DNA from: Nisaea denitrificans DSM 18348
GTDB lineage: Bacteria > Pseudomonadota > Alphaproteobacteria > Thalassobaculales > Thalassobaculaceae
DNA length: 64,000 bases
Assembly: GCF_000426505.1 (NCBI RefSeq)
Contig: NZ_AUFM01000021.1
Coordinates: 89,100 to 153,099 of the forward strand
Direction of reading: 5' to 3'
Shown: positions 8,569-16,418 of the stretch, piece after piece
Layout: each line of letters starts with the position of its first letter
How positions within the stretch are numbered: position 1 is the stretch's first letter
Program-made: the position numbers and the translations under genes
The notes under the pieces: model-generated
The model's input: the letters and a program-made list of their open reading frames with translations, nothing else
What the model was told of the DNA's origin: nothing
Database searches by the model: none

Positions 8569-9570
8569 TTAGCCTGCGAGTTTCTGCATCACCAATGTGG
8601 GCGCGTCATGCCGGACCGCACGCTCGGCACGGGGTGTCCGGCCGAAACATTCCCGGTAGCATTTCGAGAAATGGCTGGCGGAGACGAAGCCGCAGGCAAG
8701 AGCGACCGAGAGGATCGACATGCTGGTCTGGGCCAGCAGCTGGCGGGCGCGCTGCAGGCGGAGGTTCAGGTAGTAACGTGTCGGCGTGCTGGAGAGATAT
8801 TTCCGGAACAGCCGCTCCAGCTGACGGGTCGAGAGCCCGGCCTTGTCCGCAAGGGCGGTCTGGCTCAGCGGCTCTTCCAGATTGGCTTCCATCTCAGCAA
8901 TCACATTGATCAGTTTCGGATGGCTGACACCAAGGCGGGCACGCAATTCCATGCGCTGATGATCGTGCGGCTCGCGGATGCGGTCGTGGATGAACTGCTC
9001 GGAGACCTCGTTCGCCAGCTTGAAGCCGTGCTGCTTGGCGATCAGGTGCAGCATCATGTCGAGCGCGGCCGTCCCGCCGGAGCAGGTAAAGCGGTCCCGG
9101 TCGATCTCGAACAGGTCCGACGTCACTTCGATCTCCGGGAACTCTTCGGTGAAGCCGCCGAGATTTTCCCAGTGGATGGTGCAGCGCCGGTCTTCCAGCA
9201 GGCCGGCCCGGGCCAGCACATGCGCGCCGGTGCAGACCGACCCGATGGCCGCACCCTGACGGGACAAGCGCCGCAGGGCGCCGAAAACCCGGTCGTTGCG
9301 ATAATGCTGGGCGTCGATTCCGGCAGCGACGATGACGGCGTCGGAATCCTTCAGATCATAGAGTGTTCCGACAGTATTTACTTCGACGCCGTTGCTGGCC
9401 TGTACGGGCTTGCCGTCCTCGCTTAGCACGCGCCAGTGATACAGCGTCTTTCCGGCCATGCGGTTGGCAGAGCGCAAGGGCTCTACGGCCGCAGTAAAGG
9501 GAAGCAGTGAAAAGTTCGGCGTCAGGAAGAAGTCGATGGTGAGCGGGACATCATTTGGGTCGTCGAACAT
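8569..9570 (-). CDS. GlxA-family transcriptional regulator (DJ-1/PfpI-like domain plus AraC HTH)
   Basis: This 333-residue regulator has an N-terminal DJ-1/PfpI-like sensing domain (FFLTPNFSLLPFTAAVEPLR, then IGSVCTGAHVLARAGLL and CTIHWENLGGFTEEFP) and a C-terminal AraC-type double helix-turn-helix (LADKAGLSTRQLERLFRKYL; LACGFVSASHFSKCYRECFG). The domain order and the IHWEN motif fit the GlxA/GbdR group, which includes regulators of glycine betaine and carnitine catabolism. That resemblance is notable because a betaine-type C1 pathway is in the same window, but it does not prove a link. The start at 9570 is preferred; a longer frame to 9666 lacks homology-like sequence. Confidence 0.88.
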   Translation of the reverse strand: MFDDPNDVPLTIDFFLTPNFSLLPFTAAVEPLRSANRMAGKTLYHWRVLSEDGKPVQASNGVEVNTVGTLYDLKDSDAVIVAAGIDAQHYRNDRVFGALRRLSRQGAAIGSVCTGAHVLARAGLLEDRRCTIHWENLGGFTEEFPEIEVTSDLFEIDRDRFTCSGGTAALDMMLHLIAKQHGFKLANEVSEQFIHDRIREPHDHQRMELRARLGVSHPKLINVIAEMEANLEEPLSQTALADKAGLSTRQLERLFRKYLSSTPTRYYLNLRLQRARQLLAQTSMSILSVALACGFVSASHFSKCYRECFGRTPRAERAVRHDAPTLVMQKLAG

Positions 9571-9787
9571 ATTTGGCCATACTCTCCACCGAACGGGTTT
9601 TGGGTTTTTTCCAGTCCCGTAATTCTGTCGTGAAAAGGATAAAGCCAAGTCGGTGCCCCGGAGCAATGAAAATAAGGTGTTGGTATATGTTTTCGGGTAG
9701 CTCTGGCTCTAGCTATGTCGGCGGCGGGACACTGGGTCGGGAATAGGCGATTTCCAGCGTGGCTTTGAGGGGGCGAAGGAGGGTCCA

Positions 9788-10444
9788 ATGACCGACTGTG
9801 ACAGGATCGAGGCCGCTCTCGCGCGCCATGGACTGTTATTACGCGGCGGATTTCATCCGGATGCGGGGGAAACAGCGCTCGCGGGGGGCGAATCAGCCGG
9901 GACCGTCCTGCTCGTCGGTAATGCGGGGTCGGGAATGTGGGAGGCTTTTTCCGCACAAATGCCTGCGGGTGCGGACCCGCTGGATCGCTGGAGCGGAGAT
10001 GTGCTGGGTGCCGCGGCTCGACAGTTCGGTGCTGAGGTGGCGCTGCCGTCCGACGGCCCGCCCTACCGACCGTTCCAACAATGGGCGATGCGGGCCGAGC
10101 CGGTTTTCCCGTCCCCGATCAGTATTCTGATCCATCCCGTCTACGGTCTCTGGCACGGTTACCGGGGTGCTTTATTGTTCGGGCGGGTGCTGGATCTACC
10201 GGACAAGGATATGTCGGCGAACCCCTGCGACAGCTGTACCGCGCGACCCTGTCTCGCAACTTGCCCTGTCGGGGCGTTCTCTGGGCAGGGGTATGACGTG
10301 CAGGCATGCCGTAGGCATCTGCGGTCCGGTGCGGGGGATTATTGTCTCGACGGTTCTTGCCTGGCACGCCAGGCCTGCCCCGTTGGCCGTGATTATGCCT
10401 ACGGAGCAGGTCAGGCGGCCTTTCACATGGCGGCCTTTGTGTAG
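9788..10444 (+). CDS. QueG-related 4Fe-4S protein, function unknown
   Basis: The 218-residue protein resembles the C-terminal half of epoxyqueuosine reductase (QueG) and related ferredoxin-like proteins. It has two cysteine clusters for 4Fe-4S centres: CDSCTARPCLATCPVGAF and later CRRHLRSGAGDYCLDGSC with ACP. The N-terminal half (GTVLLVGNAGSGMWEAF, HPVYGLWHGYRGAL) lacks the full cobalamin-binding region expected of QueG, so it is not called queG. A strong ribosome site (AAGGAGGG) precedes the ATG at 9788. It stands alone, divergent from the GlxA regulator and convergent with the next gene. A corrinoid-related redox role is possible but unproven. Confidence 0.7.
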   Translation: MTDCDRIEAALARHGLLLRGGFHPDAGETALAGGESAGTVLLVGNAGSGMWEAFSAQMPAGADPLDRWSGDVLGAAARQFGAEVALPSDGPPYRPFQQWAMRAEPVFPSPISILIHPVYGLWHGYRGALLFGRVLDLPDKDMSANPCDSCTARPCLATCPVGAFSGQGYDVQACRRHLRSGAGDYCLDGSCLARQACPVGRDYAYGAGQAAFHMAAFV

Positions 10445-10460
10445 CGCCTCAAACTCAATG

Positions 10461-11249
10461 CTAGCTGTAGTAGGGTGAGTTTAGGTCGCGGCTTGCGTCA
10501 GCGGCCGGCGGTGCCTCGAAGATTCGTGCATAATAGGCTGTATCAAGGCGCGCTGTTTCGGCCGGAAAATCCTCTAGAGCGAACCGTTGTGCATGCTCGA
10601 CGGTTTCAAAGGCGTAGAATCCGCCAATGCTGTTGTTATTCAGTCCGCTCAGCCAGGTCTTGTTCAGTAACCCCGGCTGGTTCTTCAGGATGGGGTTACG
10701 CTTTCGCCATGGGGCTTGCTCGAACGGAATACTGAGCTGTAACTCCGTGTAGACATAGGCGCCGGGGGCTTGCTCGGTGATCCCACCGAAATAGGGCGAC
10801 CCCATATCTGTGCTCGCTTCGGCGACACCCTCCGCATCAAACACCCGGGTTGTATGGGTGACGCCAAACCTGCGCGTTTCCGTCGGGAAGTACCCGGTTA
10901 CGAATTTCTTGGCGTTCTCGACAGAATCGAAGCTGTAGAATCCTCCGAGCGATTTCGTGCCGAGACCGAATAGCCAAGTCTTGCTCAGGAAGCCGGGTTG
11001 TTGCCGGATGACTGGATTGACTTGGCGCCATGGTCCTTGGTCGAACGGTACTGAAATCTGGAGTTCTGTGTAAACGAAGGCATGTGGGGGCATCTTGATC
11101 TCCGATGTTGATGATTGGGCGTGTCCGGTCCCAAGCCGCAATATTGCGCTGCCGATGAGGGGTGCCGTCGCTGTCGCAGCCATGCCGCCGGCGAGAATTT
11201 CGCGCCGGGATGGATGCCGTTCGGATCTTGGTGGTCGGTTTGCTTCCAT
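10461..11249 (-). CDS. Exported protein with two tandem YdhR-like dimeric alpha/beta-barrel domains
   Basis: The 262-residue product starts with a twin-arginine-like leader (SRREILAGG then an Ala-rich core ending GTGHAQ), so it is probably exported by Tat. The mature part is an internal duplication: residues ~55-155 and ~165-260 each contain VYTELQxSxPFxQxPWR, a QPGxLxKTWLxGL step and GGFYxFxxVExAxxF. This pattern looks like the YdhR/ABM dimeric alpha/beta-barrel monooxygenase fold. No cofactor motif can be read. The start has GGAGAAA seven bases upstream, and a perfect palindrome sits just upstream of that. Control by the divergent TetR gene at 11364 is very likely. Confidence 0.7.
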   Translation of the reverse strand: MEANRPPRSERHPSRREILAGGMAATATAPLIGSAILRLGTGHAQSSTSEIKMPPHAFVYTELQISVPFDQGPWRQVNPVIRQQPGFLSKTWLFGLGTKSLGGFYSFDSVENAKKFVTGYFPTETRRFGVTHTTRVFDAEGVAEASTDMGSPYFGGITEQAPGAYVYTELQLSIPFEQAPWRKRNPILKNQPGLLNKTWLSGLNNNSIGGFYAFETVEHAQRFALEDFPAETARLDTAYYARIFEAPPAADASRDLNSPYYS

Positions 11250-11263
11250 ATAAATTTCTCCGA

Positions 11264-11281
11264 TATAACGATCGTTATATA
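11264..11281. promoter_or_regulatory. Palindromic operator, left site
   Basis: ATATAACGATCGTTATAT is a perfect 18-bp palindrome 15 bases upstream of the exported protein's start codon. It overlaps a degenerate copy of the same core (ATAACGGTCGTGAT, 11280-11293). The same ATAACGATCGTTAT core recurs at 11332. This pattern, between divergent genes of which one is a TetR repressor, is typical of autoregulatory TetR operators. Confidence 0.85.
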
Positions 11282-11331
11282 ACGGTCGTGATGTTACCTA
11301 TGGCGGAGATCGCAGCGAGTCAACAGATATA

Positions 11332-11345
11332 TAACGATCGTTATT
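11332..11345. promoter_or_regulatory. Palindromic operator, right site
   Basis: ATAACGATCGTTAT is a perfect 14-bp palindrome identical in core to the left site. It lies 18 bases before the TetR start codon, immediately upstream of its ribosome-binding site (CTGGAG), where bound repressor would block the tetR transcript. Confidence 0.85.
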
Positions 11346-11363
11346 TTTTGCTGGAGTGACGGC

Positions 11364-11939
11364 ATGAATGCGCGCAGGGACGAGACGAGGAAAAAGATGC
11401 TGGCCGCGGCCAGTGCCGGATTTAGGGCGCGTGGCTATGCCGGGATCGGGGTTGATGGAATTGCAAAGGCCGCCGGGGTCACGTCCGGGGCGTTCTATGC
11501 ACACTTAAAGTCGAAAGACCGTGCTTTCGCCGCAGCGTTGGAACTTGGTCTGGACGAGGTCCTGGATGGCATCCGGCTGTTCAGAGGTGAGCATGGAGTT
11601 AAATGGCTGGAGGCGTTCGCCAACTATTATCTTGGAAAGCCGCATCGCGCAGACCTCTCCTGCGGCTGTGCCATGGCGAGTCTGTCGCCGGAGGTAGCGC
11701 GAGGACAGGGGCATCTGCATCAGGCTTACGCGGACAGGATGAACCAGATTGTGGACCGGATTGCGGAAGGGCTGGCTGGCGGTGACCATGCAGGCAGGCG
11801 TGCGCGGGCCTGGGCTTTCCTGACCGGCTTGATCGGCGGGCTGACGATGGCACGGGCGGTCGGGGAAGATGGACCGGCGGAAGAGATTGCCGCTGCGGTG
11901 CGTAGTGCCGCCCTTGTGGCCGCTGGACCGGCCAGATAG
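11364..11939 (+). CDS. TetR/AcrR-family transcriptional repressor
   Basis: The 191-residue protein has an N-terminal TetR DNA-binding domain: TRKKMLAAASAGFRARGYAG, then VDGIAKAAGVTSGAFYAHLKSKD, the helix-turn-helix (split here at its natural turn: IAKAAGVTSGAFYAHL). The C-terminal ligand domain contains a CGCAM segment (residues ~100-104) and a helical dimer region. It is transcribed away from the exported YdhR-like gene across two copies of one palindrome, so it most likely represses both that gene and itself. A perfect-palindrome terminator follows the stop. The inducer is unknown. Confidence 0.93.
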   Translation: MNARRDETRKKMLAAASAGFRARGYAGIGVDGIAKAAGVTSGAFYAHLKSKDRAFAAALELGLDEVLDGIRLFRGEHGVKWLEAFANYYLGKPHRADLSCGCAMASLSPEVARGQGHLHQAYADRMNQIVDRIAEGLAGGDHAGRRARAWAFLTGLIGGLTMARAVGEDGPAEEIAAAVRSAALVAAGPAR

Positions 11940-11941
11940 CA

Positions 11942-11969
11942 AAACGGCCGGTCATATGACCGGCCGTTT
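11942..11969. terminator. Palindromic terminator after the TetR gene
   Basis: A perfect 28-bp palindrome with stem AAACGGCCGGTCAT (11942-11955) and its complement ending in CGTTT (to 11969) lies two bases after the TetR stop. It can serve this gene and, on the other strand, the convergent trcR gene ending at 11990. Confidence 0.8.
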
Positions 11970-11989
11970 GTCGTTCTGATGGACTTGAA

Positions 11990-12556
11990 TCAGGGTACCT
12001 CGGAAATCGACTCTAGCTGAGCTTCAGGCGGGGCGACGGTGCCGCCGGCCTTGGTCACGGCCTGATCCAGATCGATCTGCGAGCAGAGGCCGAGCAGGAC
12101 TGGATGGCGTGCTGTGATGTTCTGGGAATTCCAGTGCGTGCGGTCGCGTACCTTGTCGATCGTGTCCTTGGTCGTGCCGACCAGTTTCGCGACCTGGGCA
12201 TCCTTAAGTTCCGGATGGTGCTTGACCAGCCAGGCAATCGCGTCCGGCTTGTCGCCGCGCTTGGAAACCGGGACGTATTTCGGTCCCTTGGAACGGGCTT
12301 TCGGTTGCGGCAGCGTGCTGACCAGAATTTTCATCCGGTAGGACGTGTCGGCCTCGGCCTTGTCGATCTCGCTACGGGCCACCTGGCCGTTCTGCAGAGG
12401 ATCAATGCCCTGGATTCCGGAGCTGACCTCGCCGTCGGCGATGGCCTGAACTTCGAGGGGGTGCAAGCCGCAAAAATCGGCGATCTGTTCGAACGACAAC
12501 GCCGTATTGTCGATCAGCCAGACGGCCGTCGCTTTCGGCATCAGCGGATTCGCCAT
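11990..12556 (-). CDS. trcR: Cell-cycle transcriptional regulator TrcR (DUF1013)
   Basis: The 188-residue protein matches DUF1013, a family nearly confined to alphaproteobacteria and named TrcR. Characteristic segments are MPKATAVWLIDNTALSFEQI, FCGLHPLEVQAIADGE, GIQGIDPLQNGQV and LVGTTKDTIDKVRDRTHWN. Both ends contain helix-turn-helix-like sequence. The ribosome site AAGGAG precedes the ATG at 12556. It is divergent from a DUF1192 gene across 188 bases. The regulatory targets cannot be read here. Confidence 0.9.
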   Translation of the reverse strand: MANPLMPKATAVWLIDNTALSFEQIADFCGLHPLEVQAIADGEVSSGIQGIDPLQNGQVARSEIDKAEADTSYRMKILVSTLPQPKARSKGPKYVPVSKRGDKPDAIAWLVKHHPELKDAQVAKLVGTTKDTIDKVRDRTHWNSQNITARHPVLLGLCSQIDLDQAVTKAGGTVAPPEAQLESISEVP

Positions 12557-12744
12557 GATATCTCCTTTGAAGCGCGTTATCCGTATGCCTTAAGGAATAC
12601 GGATCCGTTCTTTCTTGGTTGTCTGAAATGTTCTGAATGATGGTTATATAGAGCAAGATACGGAACGATCCAATCATAGTCTTCGTCAAATGTGCGATGC
12701 TTGAACACGGATCGAGGCGAAACCGGATAACGGGAGAAGGGCTG

Positions 12745-12927
12745 ATGACATTCGAGGATCTGGAGCCGAAGAACGTAACCCGCAAGCCGGTCGATCTTTC
12801 GACCTGGAATATCGAGGACCTTGAGCTCTATATCGAGAACATGAAGACGGAAATCAGTCGTGCGGAAGCGATGATAGCTGAAAAGCAGTCTGTTTCCTCG
12901 GCGGCGGAATCTCTTTTCAAGCGCTAG
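12745..12927 (+). CDS. DUF1192 family small protein
   Basis: The product has 60 residues from the ATG at 12745, preceded by GGGAGAAGGG. Family features are FEDLEPK near the N-terminus and the LELYIENMKTEISRAEAMI helix (residues ~26-44), followed by a second short helix. DUF1192 proteins are small, cytoplasmic, coiled-coil-like and of unknown function in alphaproteobacteria. A longer frame from 12697 adds residues not typical of the family. Confidence 0.85.
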   Translation: MTFEDLEPKNVTRKPVDLSTWNIEDLELYIENMKTEISRAEAMIAEKQSVSSAAESLFKR

Positions 12928-13013
12928 GCGGCGGCCTGCCGAACCTTGCGGTGCAGCATTATTCTCTGTATCGCACGAGATAGACAAAAATGGACGGATA
13001 CGGGGACAGGGGC

Positions 13014-13793
13014 ATGAAGGGCAAGACGGCAGTCGTTACTGGATCGACCAGCGGCATCGGCGCGGCCATGGCGGCGGCATTCGCAGCCGAAGGTGCAAAC
13101 ATCGTCATCAATGGCCTGGGCGAAGCGGCCGAGATCGAGAAAGGACGGGCGGCTCTGGAAGCGGAGCATGGCGTCCCGGTGATCTACCATGGCGCCGACA
13201 TGACCAAGCCGGAGGAGATCGAGGATCTGATCCGGACAGCCGAGGGACAGTTCGGTTCCGTCGACATCCTCGTGAACAATGCGGGCATCCAGCATACCGC
13301 GCCGATCGAGGATTTCCCGGTGGACCGTTGGAATGCGGTGATTGCTATCAATCTTTCCGCGGCTTTCCATGGCATGCGGGCCGCTCTGCCCGGGATGCAG
13401 AAGCGCGGCTGGGGCCGGATCATCAACGTGGCCTCGGCGCACGGCCTTGTCGCTTCGGTGAACAAGTCGGCTTATGTCGCGGCCAAGCACGGCATCGTCG
13501 GTCTGACCAAGGTGGCCGCGCTGGAAAATGCCCAGAGCGGTGTGACCTGCAACGCGATCTGCCCCGGTTGGGTGAAGACACCGCTGGTCGTCGCTCAGAT
13601 CGAGGCGCGTGCCGCGGCCAACGGCACCAGTGTCGAGGACGAGACCCAGGCGCTGCTGCTGGAAAAGCAGCCTTCCGGACAGTTCACCACGGTCGAGCAG
13701 CTCGCTGGCGCTGCCGTGTTCCTGTGCGGCGATGCCGCCAGCAACATGACTGGCACGACTGTCACGCTCGATGGCGGCTGGACCGCACAATAA
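13014..13793 (+). CDS. bdhA: D-3-hydroxybutyrate dehydrogenase (SDR), copy 1
   Basis: The enzyme interconverts (R)-3-hydroxybutyrate and acetoacetate with NAD, at the end of PHB degradation and ketone-body use. The 259 residues carry the SDR nucleotide motif TGSTSGIG, NNAG, the active-site Ser in NVASAHG, and YVAAKHG (Tyr/Lys). The C-terminal PGWVKTPLV, QPSGQF and MTGTTVTLDGGW are typical of this dehydrogenase. The ATG at 13014 has AGGGG upstream; an earlier ATG at 12990 would add eight residues. A paralogue of identical length follows 69 bases later. Confidence 0.92.
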   Translation: MKGKTAVVTGSTSGIGAAMAAAFAAEGANIVINGLGEAAEIEKGRAALEAEHGVPVIYHGADMTKPEEIEDLIRTAEGQFGSVDILVNNAGIQHTAPIEDFPVDRWNAVIAINLSAAFHGMRAALPGMQKRGWGRIINVASAHGLVASVNKSAYVAAKHGIVGLTKVAALENAQSGVTCNAICPGWVKTPLVVAQIEARAAANGTSVEDETQALLLEKQPSGQFTTVEQLAGAAVFLCGDAASNMTGTTVTLDGGWTAQ

Positions 13794-13862
13794 CGTCTTC
13801 TCTGGCTGCGCTCCCACTGCCGATATTTGCTTGATATAGCTCTGCTATTCGAAAGGGCTTCC

Positions 13863-14642
13863 GTGAAAGGCAAGACAGTTCTCGTAACCGGCTCGACCAG
13901 CGGAATCGGCGCGGCACTGGCCGAAGGCTTTGCCGCCGAGGGCGCGAATATCGTGTTGAACGGCCTGGGCGATGCAGCGGAGATCGAGAAGGGACGGGCC
14001 GCTCTGGCAGCTGAGCATGGTGTTCCGGTGATCTACCATGGCGCGGACATGAGTAATCCGGACGAGATCGAAGATCTGGTTCGGACCGCCGAGGGGCAAT
14101 TCGGAGCCGTCGACATCCTCGTGAACAATGCAGGGGTGCAGTACACCGAAACGATTGAGGCCTTTCCGGTCGAGCGCTGGGACGCACTGATCGCGATCAA
14201 CCTTTCGGCTCCGTTTCATGCGACGCGCGCGGCCCTGCCGGGCATGAAGCGGCGTGGATGGGGGCGTATCGTCAATATTGCGTCCAATGCGGGTCTCGGC
14301 GGGTCGGTCCGCAAGTCGGCCTATGTGGCGGCCAAGCACGGTGTCGTCGGTCTGACCAAGGTGACCGGCCTTGAGAACGCCCGGAGCGGTGTGACCTGTA
14401 ATGCGATCTGCCCCGGCTGGGTGAAAACACCGCTGGTCGAAGTGCAGATTGAAGACCGGGCGAAAAGGGACGGAACAAGTATCGAGCAGGCAACCTATGA
14501 CCTGCTGATTGACCAGCAGCCGTCTGGAAGGTTCACCACGGTCGAACAGCTTGCGGGCGCCGCTCTGTTCTTGTGCAGCAGTGCCGCCGACAATATGACC
14601 GGTACCACGCTGACACTCGACGGCGGCTGGATGGCTATCTAG
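13863..14642 (+). CDS. 3-hydroxybutyrate dehydrogenase-like SDR, copy 2
   Basis: This is a tandem paralogue of the gene before it: 259 residues, equal length, aligning without gaps, with most positions identical by eye. The GTG start at 13863 (VKGKTVLVTG, AAAGGG upstream) is placed at the same position as in copy 1. TGSTSGIG, NNAG and YVAAKHG are kept. The segment after the active-site Ser differs: NIASNAGLGGSVRKS here versus NVASAHGLVASVNKS in copy 1, so substrate preference may have shifted. The C-terminal half also varies at VQIEDRAKRDG. It may be a second hydroxybutyrate dehydrogenase or act on a related hydroxyacid. Confidence 0.88.
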   Translation: MKGKTVLVTGSTSGIGAALAEGFAAEGANIVLNGLGDAAEIEKGRAALAAEHGVPVIYHGADMSNPDEIEDLVRTAEGQFGAVDILVNNAGVQYTETIEAFPVERWDALIAINLSAPFHATRAALPGMKRRGWGRIVNIASNAGLGGSVRKSAYVAAKHGVVGLTKVTGLENARSGVTCNAICPGWVKTPLVEVQIEDRAKRDGTSIEQATYDLLIDQQPSGRFTTVEQLAGAALFLCSSAADNMTGTTLTLDGGWMAI

Positions 14643-14666
14643 CGATTATTGGAGCGGAAAAACAAA

Positions 14667-14690
14667 CACCCGCCGAAAATCCGGCGGGTG
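14667..14690 (+). terminator. Terminator after the dehydrogenase pair
   Basis: CACCCGCCG (14667-14675) pairs perfectly with CGGCGGGTG (14682-14690) around a six-base loop, about 25 bases after the second dehydrogenase stop. No long T-run follows on either strand. Confidence 0.6.
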
Positions 14691-14735
14691 CGAATGGCTT
14701 TCTGATAAAAGCGGTGAAGTAACGGGATTGCCCGG

Positions 14736-14900
14736 CTAGGGCCTGAGATTCTCCATCTCATCTTTAATCGCAAGTTTCTTCCGTTTTATTTCTGCGACAG
14801 CAGCGCTGTCCGGCATGGGTCTGGTACGTTCCTGATCAAGGTTTCGCTCCAAGGTCTCGTGGCGTTGTTTCAGCGATTCAATCCGCTGTGCCTGGGCCAT
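14736..14900 (-). CDS. YdcH family protein (DUF465)
   Basis: This small gene encodes 54 residues beginning MAQAQRIESLKQRHETLER and ending in KKLAIKDEMENLRP. The pattern, a first helix with LKQRHETLE and a second with IKRKKLAIKDEM, is diagnostic of the YdcH/DUF465 family of short helical-hairpin proteins. The ATG at 14900 has GGAGAG seven bases upstream and the frame ends with TAG at 14736-14738. The role is unknown. It is divergent from ubiX. Confidence 0.85.
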   Translation of the reverse strand: MAQAQRIESLKQRHETLERNLDQERTRPMPDSAAVAEIKRKKLAIKDEMENLRP

Positions 14901-15056
14901 GCCTATGCTCTCCTTTTTTGATCGTGAACTTTCAAACGTTACAATTCAGAGAATAGGTATCTTTAGGGGCTTGTGCAATGAGTCCGCTTCGGGCATGTTG
15001 CGCGGTTTTTTGGTTAAAACTCCCAACATGCTGGATTCCCGAGGTAAATTTTTTTC

Positions 15057-15653
15057 ATGAGAAATCCTCAAAAAAACAAGCTGATAATCGGGATCAGCGG
15101 GGCCTCGGGAGTTGTCTACGGCATCCGGTTGCTTGAAATGCTCAGGGCTCTGCCCGAAGAGCAAAAAATCGAGACACATCTGATCATGAGCCGGGCAGCG
15201 GAAATCACGCTGGCGCATGAAACGACCTTCAAGGTCAGGGATGTCGAGAAGCTGGCCGATGTGGTGCATGCCAACAAGGATATCGGTGCCGCCATCGCCT
15301 CCGGATCGTTCCGGACAATGGGCATGATCATTGCCCCATGCTCGGTGAAGACACTGGCGGAGATCGCGACGGGCGTCACCGACACGCTGTTGTCGCGCGC
15401 GGCTGATGTGATCCTGAAGGAGCGCCGCCGTCTGGTCTGCATGGTGCGGGAAACACCGCTGCACTCCGGCCATCTGCGGAACATGCTGGCATTGTCCGAC
15501 ATGGGCGCGATCATTGCGCCGCCGGTTCCAGCCTTCTACGCGAAGCCGGAATCCATCGCGGATATGGTGGACCACTCCGTTGGCCGGGTGCTGGATCTTT
15601 TCGATATCGACAGCGGCACGGTTCGCCGCTGGAAGGAAGACGCTGCGCCGTGA
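15057..15653 (+). CDS. ubiX: Flavin prenyltransferase UbiX
   Basis: UbiX attaches a dimethylallyl group to FMN to make prenylated FMN, the cofactor of UbiD-type decarboxylases in ubiquinone synthesis. The 198-residue protein has the flavoprotein pattern: IIGISGASGVVYGIRLLEML at the N-terminus, IASGSFRTMGMIIAPCSVKT (FMN and phosphate binding), DVILKERRRLVCMVRETPLH, and a C-terminal YAKPES with the LDLFDID helix. GAGG precedes the ATG. No ubiD is in the window. The stop overlaps the start of a broken acetyltransferase gene. Confidence 0.93.
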   Translation: MRNPQKNKLIIGISGASGVVYGIRLLEMLRALPEEQKIETHLIMSRAAEITLAHETTFKVRDVEKLADVVHANKDIGAAIASGSFRTMGMIIAPCSVKTLAEIATGVTDTLLSRAADVILKERRRLVCMVRETPLHSGHLRNMLALSDMGAIIAPPVPAFYAKPESIADMVDHSVGRVLDLFDIDSGTVRRWKEDAAP

Positions 15654-16173
15654 GCCTGGATGGGGAAACAGCCGTTTCTGTCCGTGCGCTTGACCATGGC
15701 GAAGAAGCTGCGTTCCTTGCCCTGAGACGAGAGGCGCTGATTGGGTGCCCAACATCATTTGCCGCCGCCCCCGAAGATGATTTCCTGAAGAACTAGAAGA
15801 TGCGCGTGAGCTGTTCGCACGGCGGAACGGTGATGTCGTCTTCGGAGCCTTTACCGATCGTCTGTGCGGAATGGCGGGGCTGTAGCGGGAGCAAAAACAG
15901 AAAACACGGCATAAGGTTCATATATGGAGCATGTATGTTGCACCGGTTGCGAGGGGGCTTGGCGCGGGACGCGCCTTGATGGAAATCGTGATCTCTCATG
16001 CGGATACACTCGACGGTGTCGCGGGCATACTTTCGAGTGTCTCAGAGCAGGCCGGACCGGCTCGTGCGCTTTATGCCAGTCTCGGATTCTCTGTCTGGGG
16101 GGCGGAGCCGGAAGGACTTTTCGTTCAAGGCGTTAGCGTGCCGTTGCAACATATAATTCTGCCGCTACCATGA
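15650..16173 (+). pseudogene. GNAT N-acetyltransferase, broken by a frameshift and an in-frame stop
   Basis: Three collinear pieces reconstruct one GNAT enzyme. The first (GTG 15650 to TAG 15794) gives LRREALIGCPTSFAAAPEDD, the usual GNAT N-terminus. A frame change near 15793 leads to LEDARELFARRNGDVVFGAF and GMAGL, where TAG at 15883-15885 interrupts. The same frame then continues with HIWSMYVAPVARGLGAGRAL (the acetyl-CoA-binding motif A) and ARALYASLGFSVWGAEPEGL to the TGA at 16173. All conserved blocks survive, so the decay looks recent. The start overlaps the ubiX stop by three bases, suggesting a former operon. Confidence 0.85.
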
Positions 16174-16326
16174 GCTTTCCCGGGCGGTATTGGAATGTTC
16201 GTTCGCACGGTTCGATGTCACATTTTTGTCGCCCCGCTGACTCCGACTTGACATTTCTGGTGGGGGCTTTACCGTCTGCCTCGGGCAAGTTGAACAGGGT
16301 GCTCAAACTCTAAAAAGAATAAAAAA

Positions 16327-16353
16327 GGGGCCGCGCTTTTGCGCGGTCCTTTG
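16327..16353 (+). terminator. Terminator-like hairpin upstream of metY
   Basis: GGGGCCGCGC (16327-16336) pairs with GCGCGGTCCT (16341-16350) around TTTT, with two G-T pairs, and is followed by a short TTT. It lies 154 bases after the broken GNAT gene and 150 bases before metY. It may end the ubiX transcript or be part of the metY leader. Confidence 0.55.
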
Positions 16354-16418
16354 ATTCTGGGCCGATGGTCCGGACGACTCTACAGAGTGGAGCCGGACTC
16401 CTTAAAATATCCTCCCAG

